Shown here piece after piece: positions 50,341 to 61,652 of a stretch of DNA of 64,000 nucleotides. The DNA comes from Geotrypetes seraphini. Taxonomy: Eukaryota > Chordata > Amphibia > Gymnophiona > Dermophiidae. Position numbers and translations under genes: made by a program. The notes beneath the pieces are model-generated. The model did no database searches and was not told the origin of the DNA. It was given only the letters and a program-made list of their open reading frames with translations. Location: positions 116,375,380 to 116,439,379 of the forward strand of contig NC_047095.1 of the NCBI RefSeq assembly GCF_902459505.1. Direction: 5' to 3'. How positions within the stretch are numbered: the stretch's first letter is position 1; every line of letters starts with the position of its first letter.

Positions 50341-50559
50341 ATTTTGAACGTGGGCAAATAAGGGGCGGGACTCTTTTTTTTTGTTTTGTTTTCTTTAAAG
50401 ACGCAGAGCCCTTTTTAAGTTTAGAAAACGGCAGCTGTTCTGTTCTCTTGGCATATATCTTAGTGATTTTTCCAACATCATTCCTCCTGGAACAAACCTG
50501 TTAAAATGATACTCAAGCTGGTTTTAGACATAGGCAACAGCCTAGGGTTCCAAATGTTG

Positions 50560-51560
50560 ACAGTGCTAAGCAGGCCTGGTGTTAGACACTTTGGGGCCCA
50601 GAGCAAAAATGAAGGGGGGCCCCCAATACCTCTCCTTGCATCCTCCCCAAATTTTCCCACCCACCACACTTTCTCCCTTCCGCCTCCTTCCCATCCCCCA
50701 GTCCACCACATGCCCTGCCATTCATCATCTTTCCCAAATCAGCTGCTCCAGAGGCCCCCATGGTCCAGGATGTCCTTCCTTCTCCAGTCCTCACCCCATT
50801 CTGAAGATCCCCTTACCTTTTAAAGTGCAAGGGGTTCTGGTGCGGCCCGAGGAGGTTGAGTGAAAAGTATAGGGAGAAACCTTGAAACTCCCTAGGTAGA
50901 ATAAGGGCTGGCCTGAATGCCAAAAAATAAATTGACCAAACTGATCCAGATTCAAGGAAAAAGTGGACCCCCCCCCCCCCCAAATGAAGAATTATGAAGA
51001 AAATGACAAATACTACCCCCCCCTTAATTTACAAAACTGTGCATGAGGTTTTTAGCACCCGCCAGTGTGCTGAATACTCTACACTGCTCTGGCGGTCATA
51101 GAGTTCCTATGAGACCAATAGGACTGTAGGGTCAGAGACTAAACAGACTGTCCTGCAACTCTAGTACCCGCTTCCAGCACCACTGAAGCCCAGCCTTTCC
51201 CACAATATCACTCAAAAATCAACCACTGTTCAAGGCCATCATGCTGACCTTCCCTGCTGCTCCACCTCACATGGTGTAGAAGAATGGGATGGGTTACAAA
51301 AATTCCGATCCATTACACCCTCAACAGACCTAACACACCTATTCCAGCCTTTCACCAACACTCAGATCCCTAACACACTACCCAGATCACAGCACAAACA
51401 TAACTCAGTTTACACCCAACTATCGAAACAGAACCTCCCACACCAAACCGAAAAAAAGACAAAATTTTATCCAATCTACTTCTAACTGGTCTCCCACAGT
51501 GTCACCTCTCCCCCTTGCAATCTGTGCAAACTCTGCTGCACAACTCATCTTCGGGAAGGG
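50560..51560. other. LSM2-HSP70 intergenic, repeat remnants
   Basis: About 50560-50640 has GGCCTGGTGTTAGACACTTTGG of an unidentified repeat; 51010-51110 resembles half of a foldback MITE (TTTAGCACCCGCCAGTG). From about 51300 a degenerate L2-like LINE begins. No gene was seen. Confidence 0.4.
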
Positions 51561-52640
51561 GTCAAACACGGACCTCGCGGATCTAAAACCGCATGTCTTT
51601 AAAAATCTGAGGTCCATGCCCCTTGTAGTTTCTGGCTCTGACAGACCTCGATGACAATTTAGCGCTGACGGATCTGTCTCAGCATAGAGAGGGAAAAGTA
51701 TTAGGATCCATCAGCGCTAAAATGTCATCGAGGTCTGGCAGAGCCAGAGACTAAGACCATTCCCCTTAATGAACTTTTGCAGAAAATCTCTCCTGCAAAA
51801 GATACCAGTGACGGGGACCCAGCCCAACCGTCCGGGCTCTATAAACATTCAATTATTGCCAGCAAAGTAGCCGCACCACTTTTTGTCTCTGGCTCTGCCA
51901 GACCTCTATGACATTTTAGCGCTGACGGATCCGAATACTTTTCCCTCCCTATGCTGAGACGGATCCGTCAGCGCTAAATTGTCATTGAGATCTGTCAGAG
52001 CCAGAAACTACAAGGGGCACGGACCTCAGATTTTTAAGGACGTGCGGTTTTAGATCCGTCAGGGCCGCATTTTACCCCTTCTCCTCATCTTCTACCAATC
52101 TCGATATGCTTATGGCACCCCTCCTTAAATCACTTCACTGGCTCCCTATCCACCATCGCATACAGTTCAAGCTCCTATATTGCTGACCTACAAGTGTGTT
52201 CATTCTGCTGCCCCTCAATATCTCTCCTCTCTCCTTATACACCTCCCAGAGAACTCCGTTCCTCAGATAAGTTGCCCTTAGCTTTACCCTTCTCCTCCAC
52301 TGCCAATTCCAGACTTTGTTCCTTTCATCTAGCTGTCCCCTATGCCTGGAATAAATTACCTGAGTTTGTCTGTTAAGCCCCTTCCCTTCCCTTGTTTAAA
52401 AGCAGTCTAAAAACCCACCTTTTTGATATAGCCTTCAATCCTTAACCCTACTCCTCTGCCCTCCAACCGAGCCAGCTGATTAACCCTTCCCCTTAACTGT
52501 AGCCATGACATCCTGTTTGTCTGTCTTGGCTGTTTAGATTGTAAGCTTTTTTGAGCAGGAGCTGTTTTCTTCTTTGTGACTCTGTACAGCGCTGCGTACG
52601 TCTGGTAGTGCTATAGAAATAATTCACAGTAGTAGTAGTG
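51300..52640 (+). mobile_element. L2-like LINE with foldback insertion
   Basis: Remnants PLQSVQTLLHN before, and PLLKSLHWLPIHHRIQFKLL then YTPPRELRSSDKLPLALPF and AVPYAWNKLPEFVC after, a foldback at 51567-52068. These match the HWLP...RI.FK, RSS and WN.LP blocks of L2-group RT C-termini. The 3' UTR TTTAGATTGTAAGC and a (TAG)n tail (52622-52639) complete it. This ties the widespread AGATTGTAAGCTC repeat to an L2-like LINE 3' end. Confidence 0.75.
51567..52068. repeat. Foldback element with sub-palindromes
   Basis: Outer arms (about 51567-51755 and 51880-52068) are inverted copies with GGATCTAAAACCGCATGTC / GACGTGCGGTTTTAGATCC at the ends. Each arm is itself a palindrome (AGCGCTGACGGATC ... 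GGATCCATCAGCGCT). Confidence 0.8.
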
Positions 52641-53037
52641 CACTTGAGAAGGACAGAGACTGTACACCACACACCTAAGGTTCTCACCTGGATCCAGATT
52701 TGCCTGAAAGGATGAGTCCAATGCTGTGTGTACCCCATTGCATGCAAGGACGTGTAGTTGTGCTTTTATTAGAGCATGCAATGGGGAACTACAAGCCCCA
52801 GCATGTACTGCAATACGCTCAGGACAGGATCTACCAGTGCCAGTCTCTTTCATCCATTTCAAAATGATGGGGGGGGTCTCCAGCCCCTTTGTTTGCATCA
52901 TTATGTTTTTGTTAAAAGAATTTTGTGCTCACGTCCATGCCCAGAGAGGCAAAGCAACGGGAGCATGAAAACATTTGCAAATTTTGGTACCACCACCAAC
53001 CTATCCTACAACTGATACCCAGAGCAATGCTCTAGGA

Positions 53038-53210
53038 CACAGGTGTCAAAGTCGGTCCTCGAGGGCCAGAATCCAGTCGGGTTTTCAGGATTTCCCTAAT
53101 GAATCTGCATGAGATCTATTTGCATGCACTGCTTTCAATGCATATTCATTGGGGAAATCCATAAAACTTGACTGGATTCCGGCCCTCGAGGAGGGACTTT
53201 GACACCCCTG
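53038..53210. mobile_element. hAT MITE A (CAGGGGTGTCAAAG family)
   Basis: Starts CACAGGTGTCAAAGTC, ends GGACTTTGACACCCCTG, flanked by CTCTAGGA at 53030-53037 and 53211-53218. Confidence 0.9.
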
Positions 53211-53218
53211 CTCTAGGA

Positions 53219-53414
53219 CAGTGATTCCCAACCCTGTCCTGGAGGAACACCAGGCCAATCGGGTTTTCAGGCTAGCCCTAATGAATATGCATGAGAGATA
53301 TTTGCATAGGATGGAAGTGATAGGCATGCAAATTTGCTTCATGCATATTCATTAGGGCTAGCCTGAAAACCCAATTGGCCTGGTGTTCCTCCAGGACAGG
53401 GTTGGGAACCACTG
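53219..53414. mobile_element. hAT MITE B (CAGTGATTCCCAACC family)
   Basis: Starts CAGTGATTCCCAACCCTG, ends CAGGGTTGGGAACCACTG, flanked by CTCTAGGA at 53211-53218 and 53415-53422. The arms include TGAATATGCATGAGAG and inverted CATGCATATTCATT. Confidence 0.92.
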
Positions 53415-53422
53415 CTCTAGGA

Positions 53423-53596
53423 CAGGGGTGTCAAAGTCCCTCCTCGAGGGCTGCAATCCAGTCGGGTTTTCAGGATATCCGCAATGAATATGCATGAGAT
53501 CTATTTACATGCACTGCTTTCAATGCATATTCATTGAGGAAATCCTGAAAACCCGACTGGAATACGGCTGTTGAGGACCGGAGTTCCCTACCCCTG
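53423..53596. mobile_element. hAT MITE C (CAGGGGTGTCAAAG family)
   Basis: Starts CAGGGGTGTCAAAGTCCC directly after CTCTAGGA; the right end reads GGAGTTCCCTACCCCTG, which departs from the family terminus. A short CR1 scrap (about 53605-53660) follows. Confidence 0.8.
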
Positions 53597-53678
53597 GATT
53601 AGACTGTTCCATGCATCTACCACCCTTTCTGTAAATAAAAAGTATTTCCTTAGTTAAAACAATTAAAACAGGTCAAAT

Positions 53679-53870
53679 CAGGGATCTCAAAGTCCCTCCT
53701 TGAGGGCCGCAATCCAGTCGGGTTTTCAGGATTTCCCCAATGAATCTGCATGAGATCTATTTGCATGCACTGCTTTCATCGTATGCTAATAGATCTCATG
53801 CATATTCATTGGGGAAATCCTGAAAACCCGACTGGATTGCGGCCCTCGAGGAGAGACTTTGACACCCCTG
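53679..53870. mobile_element. hAT MITE D (CAGGGGTGTCAAAG family)
   Basis: Starts CAGGGATCTCAAAGTCCC, ends GACTTTGACACCCCTG, followed by CTCTAGGA (53871-53878). The left flank is GGTCAAAT, so its two flanks do not match each other. Confidence 0.85.
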
Positions 53871-54029
53871 CTCTAGGAGGAGTTGGGTAGTAAGAACTCA
53901 TTCCCCGCAGTCAAACCGGGAATAAAGAAGACGAAACTGCTAAAGCCCTGATCACCGGCCGAACAGCGAAAGGCACATTAGCACCAGCCTCTCGGACCAA
54001 GAGCCCAGCCCGGAGAGCTCTTCCCAAAG

Positions 54030-54339
54030 TGGGCGGAGGCGCATCAGCAGGGGCCGCACATTGATTGGCTCTAGGGGGACAGCCCGCTTCCGCAGCCCGT
54101 CGTTATTGGCTGCGCGAGCGAGCGCTTGCCTTTGAAGCTCTCCACCGTTGCCATGGTGCCTGGCGATGCCGTGCTCTGATTGGTCGGGGCAAGGGGGGCG
54201 CGTTCGCTCGCGCCGCGTTCTTTGGAAGGCAGAGCCGGTGCCATAAATAGCGGGTCGCCGAGCGGGAAAACGGCAGTTAGCGAAAGGAAACTGAAGCAAG
54301 AGGACCTGGGCCCGAAGCCTTTCGTCGAAGCGAGCCGAG
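54030..54339 (+). promoter_or_regulatory. HSP70 promoter and 5' UTR
   Basis: Three inverted CCAAT boxes (ATTGG at 54064-54068, 54105-54109 and 54179-54183), a GC box (GGGCGG, about 54031) and a TATA-like ATAAATA (54243-54249) precede the start codon, placing transcription start near 54270-54280. I could not find a canonical heat shock element with alternating GAA and TTC at 2-bp spacing between 53880 and 54340; the closest, TTCTTTGGAA (about 54219), has the wrong spacing. Confidence 0.7.
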
Positions 54340-56262
54340 ATGTCGTCATCCAAAACTGTGGCCATCGGCATCGACCTGGGCACCACCTACTCCTGCGTGG
54401 GGGTCTTCCAGCATGGCAAGGTGGAGATCGTGGCCAACGACCAGGGCAACCGGACCACCCCCAGCTACGTGGCCTTCACCGACGCCGAGAGGCTGATCGG
54501 TGATGCCGCCAAGAACCAGGTGGCCATGAACCCCCAGAACACCGTCTTCGACGCCAAGAGGCTGATTGGCCGGAAGTTCGAGGACCCCGTGGTGCAATCC
54601 GACATGAAGCACTGGCCCTTCCGGGTGGTGAGCGACGGGGGCAAGCCCAAGGTGCAGGTGGAGTACAAAGGAGAGTTGAAGACCTTCTACCCGGAAGAGA
54701 TTTCTTCCATGGTGCTGACCAAGATGAAAGAAATTGCTGAGGCTTACCTGGGGCACAAAGTCACCAATGCTGTCATCACGGTGCCGGCCTATTTCAACGA
54801 CTCCCAGCGCCAGGCCACCAAAGATGCCGGGGTGATAGCCGGACTGAATGTGCTGAGGATCATCAATGAGCCCACTGCGGCCGCCATTGCCTACGGCCTA
54901 GACAAGGGCGGCCGAGGAGAGCGCAACGTCCTCATCTTTGACTTAGGCGGGGGCACCTTTGACGTCTCCATATTGACCATCGACGACGGGATCTTTGAGG
55001 TGAAAGCCACAGCGGGAGACACTCACCTGGGTGGAGAGGACTTTGACAACCGCATGGTGAACCACTTCATGGATGAATTCAAGAGAAAGCACAAGAAAGA
55101 TCTTACCCAGAACAAGAGAGCGATCAGGAGGTTGAGGACGGCCTGTGAGAGAGCTAAAAGGACTTTATCATCCAGCACCCAAGCTAGTATTGAAATTGAT
55201 TCCCTATATGAAGGCATTGACTTCTACACTTCAATCACCAGGGCTCGCTTTGAAGAACTATGTTCTGACCTCTTCCGAGGGACCCTGGAGCCAGTGGAAA
55301 AGTCCTTAAGAGATGCAAAGACAGACAAGGCACAGATACATGACATTGTGCTGGTTGGGGGATCTACCCGCATCCCTAAAATCCAAAAGTTACTGCAAGA
55401 TTTTTTTAATGGCCGTGAGCTGAACAAGAGCATCAACCCAGATGAGGCTGTGGCCTATGGTGCAGCTGTGCAGGGAGCCATCTTGATGGGGGACAAATCT
55501 GAAAACGTGCAGGATCTGCTTCTCTTAGATGTGGCACCATTGTCCTTGGGTCTGGAGACAGCAGGGGGGGTAATGACTGCTCTTATTAAACGCAACTCCA
55601 CCATTCCAACCAAGCAAACGCAGATCTTCACCACCTACTCAGATAACCAACCTGGTGTCCTGATCCAGGTGTATGAAGGTGAAAGAGCCATGACCAAGGA
55701 CAATAACCTATTGGGTAAATTTGAATTGTCTGGAATCCCACCTGCTCCTCGTGGTGTGCCACAGATTGAAGTCACCTTTGACATTGATGCCAATGGCATC
55801 CTGAGTGTTTCTGCTGTTGACAAAAGTACAGGCAAGCAGAACAAGATCACCATCACCAATGATAAGGGCCGGCTGAGCAAAGATGAGATTGAGAAAATGG
55901 TGCAAGATGCAGAGAAGTACAAAGCTGATGATGAAGCTCAACGGGCAAAGGTCTCTGCCAAGAACTCCCTTGAATCTTATGCTTTTAACATGAAAAGTAC
56001 TGTGGAGGATGAGAACCTGAAAGGCAAGATCAGTGAAGATGAGAAGAGGAGAATTGTGGAGAAATGCAACCAGACCATCTCCTGGCTAGAAAGTAACCAG
56101 CTGGCTGAAAAAGAGGAGTATGAGCATCAGCAAAAGGAGTTGGAGAAAGTGTGCAACCCGATTATCACCAAATTGTATCAGGGAATGCCAGGGAGAGGTT
56201 GTGGAGGTCAGCCTTGCCCACGCACCTCTAGTACAGGCCCCACCATAGAGGAAGTGGATTAA
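54340..56262 (+). CDS. HSPA1L: Cytosolic heat shock protein 70 (HSPA1-type, intronless)
   Basis: An ATP-driven chaperone of the cytosol and nucleus that binds and releases unfolded clients with J-protein and nucleotide-exchange partners. A single 640-codon reading frame is intact. Signatures: IDLGTTYS (11-18), [14 protein letters not shown] (about 200) and [15 protein letters not shown] (about 336) in the nucleotide-binding domain, the linker DLLLLDV (about 392), the substrate-binding domain, and the C-terminal GPTIEEVD that docks TPR cochaperones such as HOP and CHIP. The tail [17 protein letters not shown] is short and Cys-containing, without a GGMP array. Lack of introns and position by LSM2 point to the MHC-linked HSPA1 group, not HSPA8. 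It is divergent from LSM2, as human HSPA1A is; the choice between HSPA1L and HSPA1A names is arbitrary outside mammals. Confidence 0.95.
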   Translation: MSSSKTVAIGIDLGTTYSCVGVFQHGKVEIVANDQGNRTTPSYVAFTDAERLIGDAAKNQVAMNPQNTVFDAKRLIGRKFEDPVVQSDMKHWPFRVVSDGGKPKVQVEYKGELKTFYPEEISSMVLTKMKEIAEAYLGHKVTNAVITVPAYFNDSQRQATKDAGVIAGLNVLRIINEPTAAAIAYGLDKGGRGERNVLIFDLGGGTFDVSILTIDDGIFEVKATAGDTHLGGEDFDNRMVNHFMDEFKRKHKKDLTQNKRAIRRLRTACERAKRTLSSSTQASIEIDSLYEGIDFYTSITRARFEELCSDLFRGTLEPVEKSLRDAKTDKAQIHDIVLVGGSTRIPKIQKLLQDFFNGRELNKSINPDEAVAYGAAVQGAILMGDKSENVQDLLLLDVAPLSLGLETAGGVMTALIKRNSTIPTKQTQIFTTYSDNQPGVLIQVYEGERAMTKDNNLLGKFELSGIPPAPRGVPQIEVTFDIDANGILSVSAVDKSTGKQNKITITNDKGRLSKDEIEKMVQDAEKYKADDEAQRAKVSAKNSLESYAFNMKSTVEDENLKGKISEDEKRRIVEKCNQTISWLESNQLAEKEEYEHQQKELEKVCNPIITKLYQGMPGRGCGGQPCPRTSSTGPTIEEVD

Positions 56263-56494
56263 TCAGATTTTGGTGGACATTGGAATTATTTCGTACTTCC
56301 AGTTTACCTAAAAATGAATAGTGCAATTCTGTTATTTTTGCCTATTGCCAGAGTGACAGATAACAGATCTTGTTAGATAATTGAAAGCATTTGTTGAATA
56401 ATATTGTTTTAATACTAATCTGTTTGTCACCACGTGCTGCTTTATCTGTATTAATAACCAAATTCAAAACTACAAATTCAAAAGTATTTATTTT

Positions 56495-56500
56495 ATTAAA
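56495..56500 (+). terminator. Candidate HSP70 poly(A) signal
   Basis: ATTAAA, the common variant signal, lies 233 bp after the stop codon in AT-rich sequence. No AATAAA is visible nearer to the stop. The 3' UTR would be about 250 nt. Confidence 0.35.
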
Positions 56501-56789
56501 AAATGTTGAACAGAAGATCATGTCTTTTCTTTTACTCTGCTAATTTATTAAAATTTGTATAGTACTGTATTGTAAAGGCAGGAAAAGATCAAGGAAATAA
56601 TTCAGGATACTGAACAGTAAAGTGATTCCTAATGCTGTCTGTCAACTTATTCATTTTTTACTGAGATACAGATGGTGGTCTGTCTTGGTTTTGAAACATG
56701 TTAGGTTCGACAGCAGGGGTTCATCACCAGTGCTTCCTGCACTCCAAAGGGAACAGGTCAAATAGGGCGTGAAGAAGGATCTGAAATCT

Positions 56790-57092
56790 TTTTTTTTTAT
56801 TCTTTATTAATTTTCGAAACTACAACAGTGCAATACAACCAATGCAATCTCATAGTAATACAATAAAAGCACATTCATCTTTCTCATGTTCATAATCATC
56901 CATTTCCACCCACCCACCCAAACAATTATCATTCCATATAACACAAACATATATTATCATAAATATCCTATCTATTCTGAATAATGATATCTTCACACCC
57001 ATCCCAATTATAAATATTAAAAAATCAATTTATGACATAAAGAATCCCTCTCCCCTCCTGCCCTGGATATGTATCATAGTAAAGAACAAACT
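56790..57092 (-). mobile_element. L1-like LINE 3' end (e)
   Basis: A T-run and TTCTTTATTAATTTTCG open the fragment; GATCTGAAATC (about 56779) at left and GATCTTGAAATC (about 57092) at right look like a target duplication with one indel. Confidence 0.6.
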
Positions 57093-57249
57093 GATCTTGA
57101 AATCTAAAGCAATTTATTGAAATCCTCAAGAGTAAAGGCAGTTATTAGGAGAGATAGTGGTAATTTAACTGTACTATTGCAGTTTTAACGACACAGTAGT
57201 TAGCGATATATTTAGCTGTAAGTAGTCACTAGTAGATAAGTGGTTTAGG

Positions 57250-57825
57250 AAGAGGGTGTGCAGTTCTGGTTGCATATCTCAAAAAAGGTACAGAGAAATG
57301 CAATAAAAATGATAAAAGGGATGGGACAACTTCCCTATGATGAAAGGCTAAAGCGGCTAGGGCTCTTCAGTTTGGAGAAGAGACGGCTCAAAGGTGATAT
57401 ACAGGTCTATAAAACAATGAGTGGAGTGGAAAGGGTAGATGTGAATCGCTTGTTCACTCCAAAAATACTAGAACTAGGGGACATGTAATGATTTTACTAA
57501 GTAGTAGATTTAAAACAAACTGGAGAAAATATTGCTTCACACAACGTGTAATTAAACTCTAGAATTTGTTGCTGGAGAATGTGGTCAGTTAGCTTAGCGG
57601 GGTTTAAAAAAGGTTTGGATAATTTCCTAAAAGAGAAATCCATAGGCCATTATTGAGATGGTTTGGGGAAATCCACTGCTTTTCCTAGGATAAGCAGCAT
57701 AGAAGAATCTTTTGCAATTTGGGATCCAGATAGATACTTGGGACCTGGATTGGCCTCTGTTGGAAACAGGATACTGGGCTTCATGGACCTTTAGTTTGTC
57801 CCATTATGGCAATTCTTGAGTTCTT
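57250..57825 (+). mobile_element. CR1-type LINE 3' fragment
   Basis: VQRNAIKMIKGMGQLPYDER then [17 protein letters not shown] is the CR1 RT C-terminal motif; the 3' end reads ATTATGGCAATTCTTGAGTTC. Confidence 0.8.
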
Positions 57826-58084
57826 ATAAAGATTAGGAACCTCTGCTTCGTAGTTAGACATTTCCTAGTAAAATCAAAGGTCTAGTTTTAGAGCATAACT
57901 CTTAAAGGTAGAAGCACAAATTATTTCCTTGTGCATCCATTGGTGTTAAGACTCCTCCCTTACATACATATTCTCGTACCATAGGGGATATGAGATAGGT
58001 GTGTATGCATCTGGTTATTTTGCCAGAGAGAGGAGGAGTGGAATGGTAAAGGATAAGTGGTCCTGATACCTCCTTTTTGAGATT

Positions 58085-58215
58085 GACCATGGATTGCTGC
58101 TACTATTTGGGTTTTTGCTAGGTACTTGTGACTTGGATTGGCCTCTGTGAAGATGGGATATTGGGCTGGATGAACCATTGGTCTGCCCCATTAAGGCTAT
58201 TCTTATGTTCTTACT
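58085..58215 (+). mobile_element. CR1-type LINE 3' end
   Basis: ATGGATTGCTGCTACTATTT to AAGGCTATTCTTATGTTCTTA. Confidence 0.7.
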
Positions 58216-58916
58216 TGCACTCTGGACTGGCCATTGTCAGAGACAGGATGCTGGGCTCAATGAACCTGGTCAAGACTCAGCTTGGCTTATATTCATATGG
58301 GGGTTGTATCTTGTCTATGCAAACTTGAAATTTTCATTTGATTGCAGTTATTCAAACTACCAAAACCAAGGGCCGTGAGCCATAGGGTGAAATAGAAGAA
58401 GCAACATTGTTTCTTTGCTTTGAGTTTTGTTAGGTTTTTGGCTGCGTTGCTGATTCTCTCGGGCTTGATTCCATTGCAGTCACTCAAGACATTGACATAG
58501 GTCTTGGTATTATGGTTGGATCCTTAGCAAATTAGAGAAAATTGGACGTTGACCAGTTCCATGCTAGCAGAAAAATATGTTTAGTTATATTCATCAGATA
58601 ACACATTAATGAACCATAATATCATGAGGACAGAAAACACTATTATTACTGTAGATTAGTACAATAGCATTATTATTGATCTCTAGGATAACACCCGTAT
58701 AGTTGATGTTATCCTAGAGATAGGCACCACTTGCATGAGTAAGTTATGCAATATCACTTAATGTGTGCACAAGTAGTAGGGATACAAAATTGGTTAGCAC
58801 AGAAATGCGAGGTCATATGTGGATGGATCATAGGTGGGCCTCTCGGTTACACACGTAACTTACAGACTTTTGAGACAGCTCTATTAATAGTGGGTAAGAT
58901 TGTTCTGTAATTAACC

Positions 58917-59060
58917 CCTGATAGGGGTTTTTAGCGCAGGCTAAAGCACTGAATGCGCTGTTCCCGACGCTCATAGGAACTCGGTATCGGGAGCAGCTCA
59001 GAGCATTCAGCGCACTGGCCTGCACTAAAAAACGCTATCATGGTTTTGTAAAAAGGGGGA
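58917..59060. mobile_element. Palindromic MITE related to the CCCCTTTT family
   Basis: CCCTGATAGGGGTTTTTAGCG at left and inverted CGCTATCATGGTTTTGTAAAAA at right, with GAATGCGCTG / CAGCGCACT inner arms. Confidence 0.6.
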
Positions 59061-59240
59061 AAATTTTCAGATAGCACTGTTACAGAACTGTGAGATAGCA
59101 TCATCACAGTCAGATGCCCCTATAAATTAGTGAGATAGAGCTATTATCCTAGGACAAGCAGGCAGCATATTCTCACATGTGGGTAACATCATCCATGGAG
59201 CCCCGGCACAGACAGTAAATAGTGCATTGGCACTTTAACA

Positions 59241-59483
59241 TAGAAACATGATGGTAGATAAAGGCCAAATGGCCCATCCGCAGTAAGCATGATCTTTTCC
59301 TCTCGCTATGAGATCCCACGTGACTATCCCAGGCTTTCTTGAAATCAGACACAGTCTCTGTCTCCAGCACCTCTTCCGGAAGACTGTTCCATGCATCTAG
59401 CACCCTTTCTGTAAAAAAGTATTTCCTTAGATTACTCCTGCACCTATCACCTCTTAACTTCATCCTTTGCCCTCTCATTCCAG
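59241..59483 (-). mobile_element. CR1-type LINE 3' end (ATGTTTCTA subfamily)
   Basis: Left end CATAGAAACATGATGGTAGA, then GGCCAAATGGCCCATCC; the minus strand encodes YFFTERVLDAWNSLPEEVLE. Inserted in the DIRS-like fossil. Confidence 0.85.
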
Positions 59484-59878
59484 ATTGCCTGCTACCACAC
59501 ATGCATGAGCTGAGCAGGAGTCCTCCACCCACAGTCTCACCAATAGAGGGTGCTGTTTTACTGTCACATTTTTCAATTGTGAGGGACAGGCAAGTTCTGC
59601 AGGACTCCAGGGAACATACCTGTCCTTAGCGACTGAAAATATTCCACCCCCTAGTGGTAGCAATGCAGCTGGAGGACACCTGCTCAGCTTAGAGGGAACT
59701 GCTTCCCAACTGCTGAGGATACCCCAGTTCCGTAAACAAGCTAAGAAGCCAGCCAGGGGAGGTGGGAGGGATGTGAGAATATCTGCCTGCTGTCTCAGGA
59801 AAACACCTGTTATGGTAAGTAACTGCTTTATCCTAGGACTAGTAGGCAACATATTCTCACATTCGGGACTCCCTAGCT

Positions 59879-61652
59879 CAGAGTTTCTCAACATGCGGTA
59901 AGCATACCCTTAGGGGGTACACGAGCTGCTTGTTGGGGATACGCAGCACTGCTCAGGTCTCCCGCCCCCCTTCCTCCTTATTCACTATGGGACTCTATAG
60001 CTCAGAGTTTCTCAACATGCGGTAAGCATACCCTTAGGGGTACACAAGCTGCTTGTTGGGGGTACGTGGCACTGCTCGGTTCTCCCACCCCCTTCCTCCT
60101 TAATCGCTGCCGCCAGGAATCCCATGCCCTCCTTCCTACATTTCCGCCAAAGCCAACCCGAAAAGGCTTCCCTTCAAAGTCAGAACTGATATCAGAGGGA
60201 ATCCTTCTGAGTCAACAGGAGATCCCAGTTACCTCCTCCAGGGCTGATCCTTCTGGCCTTCAGCCACAGAGGGATATGTTGCGGGCAGCGGCTTTTGCAC
60301 GCTGCACATGGCTGACCCAGAAGCGTTCTTTCCAACGTGAGCTGACGTCAGAGGGAAGGCTTGTGGGTCAGCCACGGGCAGCATATAAGAGTCGCTGCCC
60401 ACAATGCATCTCTGTGCTGCTGAAGGCAGGAAGGAGCAGCCCAACTGGACGGCCCTGAAGGGAGTGAGCACATTGTAGCAAGTAATGGAGAGAGGCGACA
60501 TGATCGTAGGACAAAGGGAGAAAGTAGGGGGGGATTTGTGATAAAGGCTGGAATGCAGGGAGGGGGCACAAACTTGGGACACAGAAGGAAGGGAGGGACA
60601 ACATGGGACACAGAAGGGAGGGAGGAAGGAAGCACTAACTTGGGAGAATTGTTGGGCATGAGTGAATGAGAGGGAAAGAGATCATGCACGAGGAAAGGAA
60701 AATTGGTCAGAGAAAGGAGTGAGGTAGAGATGCATGGGGAAGAGAAGGATGAGAGGGAGAAATGTTTGATGTGGTGGAGAGGGAACAGGGATAGATTGAC
60801 GGGGATGCAAGGGGGGGAATGTTAGGTATAGTGATGGAGGGAGAGATGTGGCATGGTTTTGGAGAAGGGTGATAGAGATATGGGCATGAGGCTGGTGGGC
60901 AGTGGTGTAAAATGCTGCACATGATCTGGGGGATGAGAGAAGAAGAAAAGTTGGACTCCTGGAGGGACAGAGAGAGAGAGATGTTGGTTGGGGAATGAAT
61001 CCCCATAGGAGTCCCATGAGCCTGGGGGGGGGGATCCCCATGGGTGTTCCATAGACCTGGGGGAGGATCCCTGCGGGAGTCCCATAGACCTGGGGGGGGA
61101 TCCCTGCGGGAGTCCCGCGGAACTCCCGCAATCCCCGTTCCCGAGCAGACCTCTAGAATGGAATGAGGTCTGGAGGAGAGGAAGCATACAGGAGGCAGAA
61201 AGAAAGAAATATTGGATTTACAGTCAGCAGAAGGAAGTGCAACCAGAGACTCATGAAATCACCAGACAACAAAGGTAGGAAAAGTGATTTTGTTTTCAAT
61301 TTAGTGATCAAAATGTGTCAGTTTTAAGAATTTATATCTGCTGTTTATATTTTGCACTATAATTGTCTATTTTTCTATAGTTGTTCAGCTGTTACTGAGG
61401 TGACATTGCATATTTTAAAGTCATCTGCCTTGACCTCTTTGAAAACCCCCCGAATATAAATCATAATTAATATTTTATCTGTGTACAGTGTGCTTTGTGT
61501 TTTTTTTAATTTTGTGGTTAATGGAAGAAATTGCATTACAATTAGTACTATTATTATGGGGGTGGAGTCAGGGGCGGAGTTTGGGCGGGGGTACTCGGTT
61601 GGTATTTGTTAGGCTTAGGGGGTACATGGCTTGATAAGGTTGAGAAACACTG
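59879..61652. mobile_element. Non-autonomous hAT element, 1.77 kb
   Basis: Starts CAGAGTTTCTCAACATG, ends TTGAGAAACACTG, flanked by CCCTAGCT (59871-59878) and CCCTAGCG (61653-61660), an 8-bp nnnTAnnn duplication with one difference. The left about 120 bp are doubled (second copy from about 59990). No transposase was recognised; the middle is purine-rich. Confidence 0.85.

Noticed and set aside
54346-54756. A 136-codon minus-strand frame inside HSP70
   Set aside because: Antisense frame opened by the codon use of the GC-rich HSP70 5' end; a known artefact of HSP70 genes.
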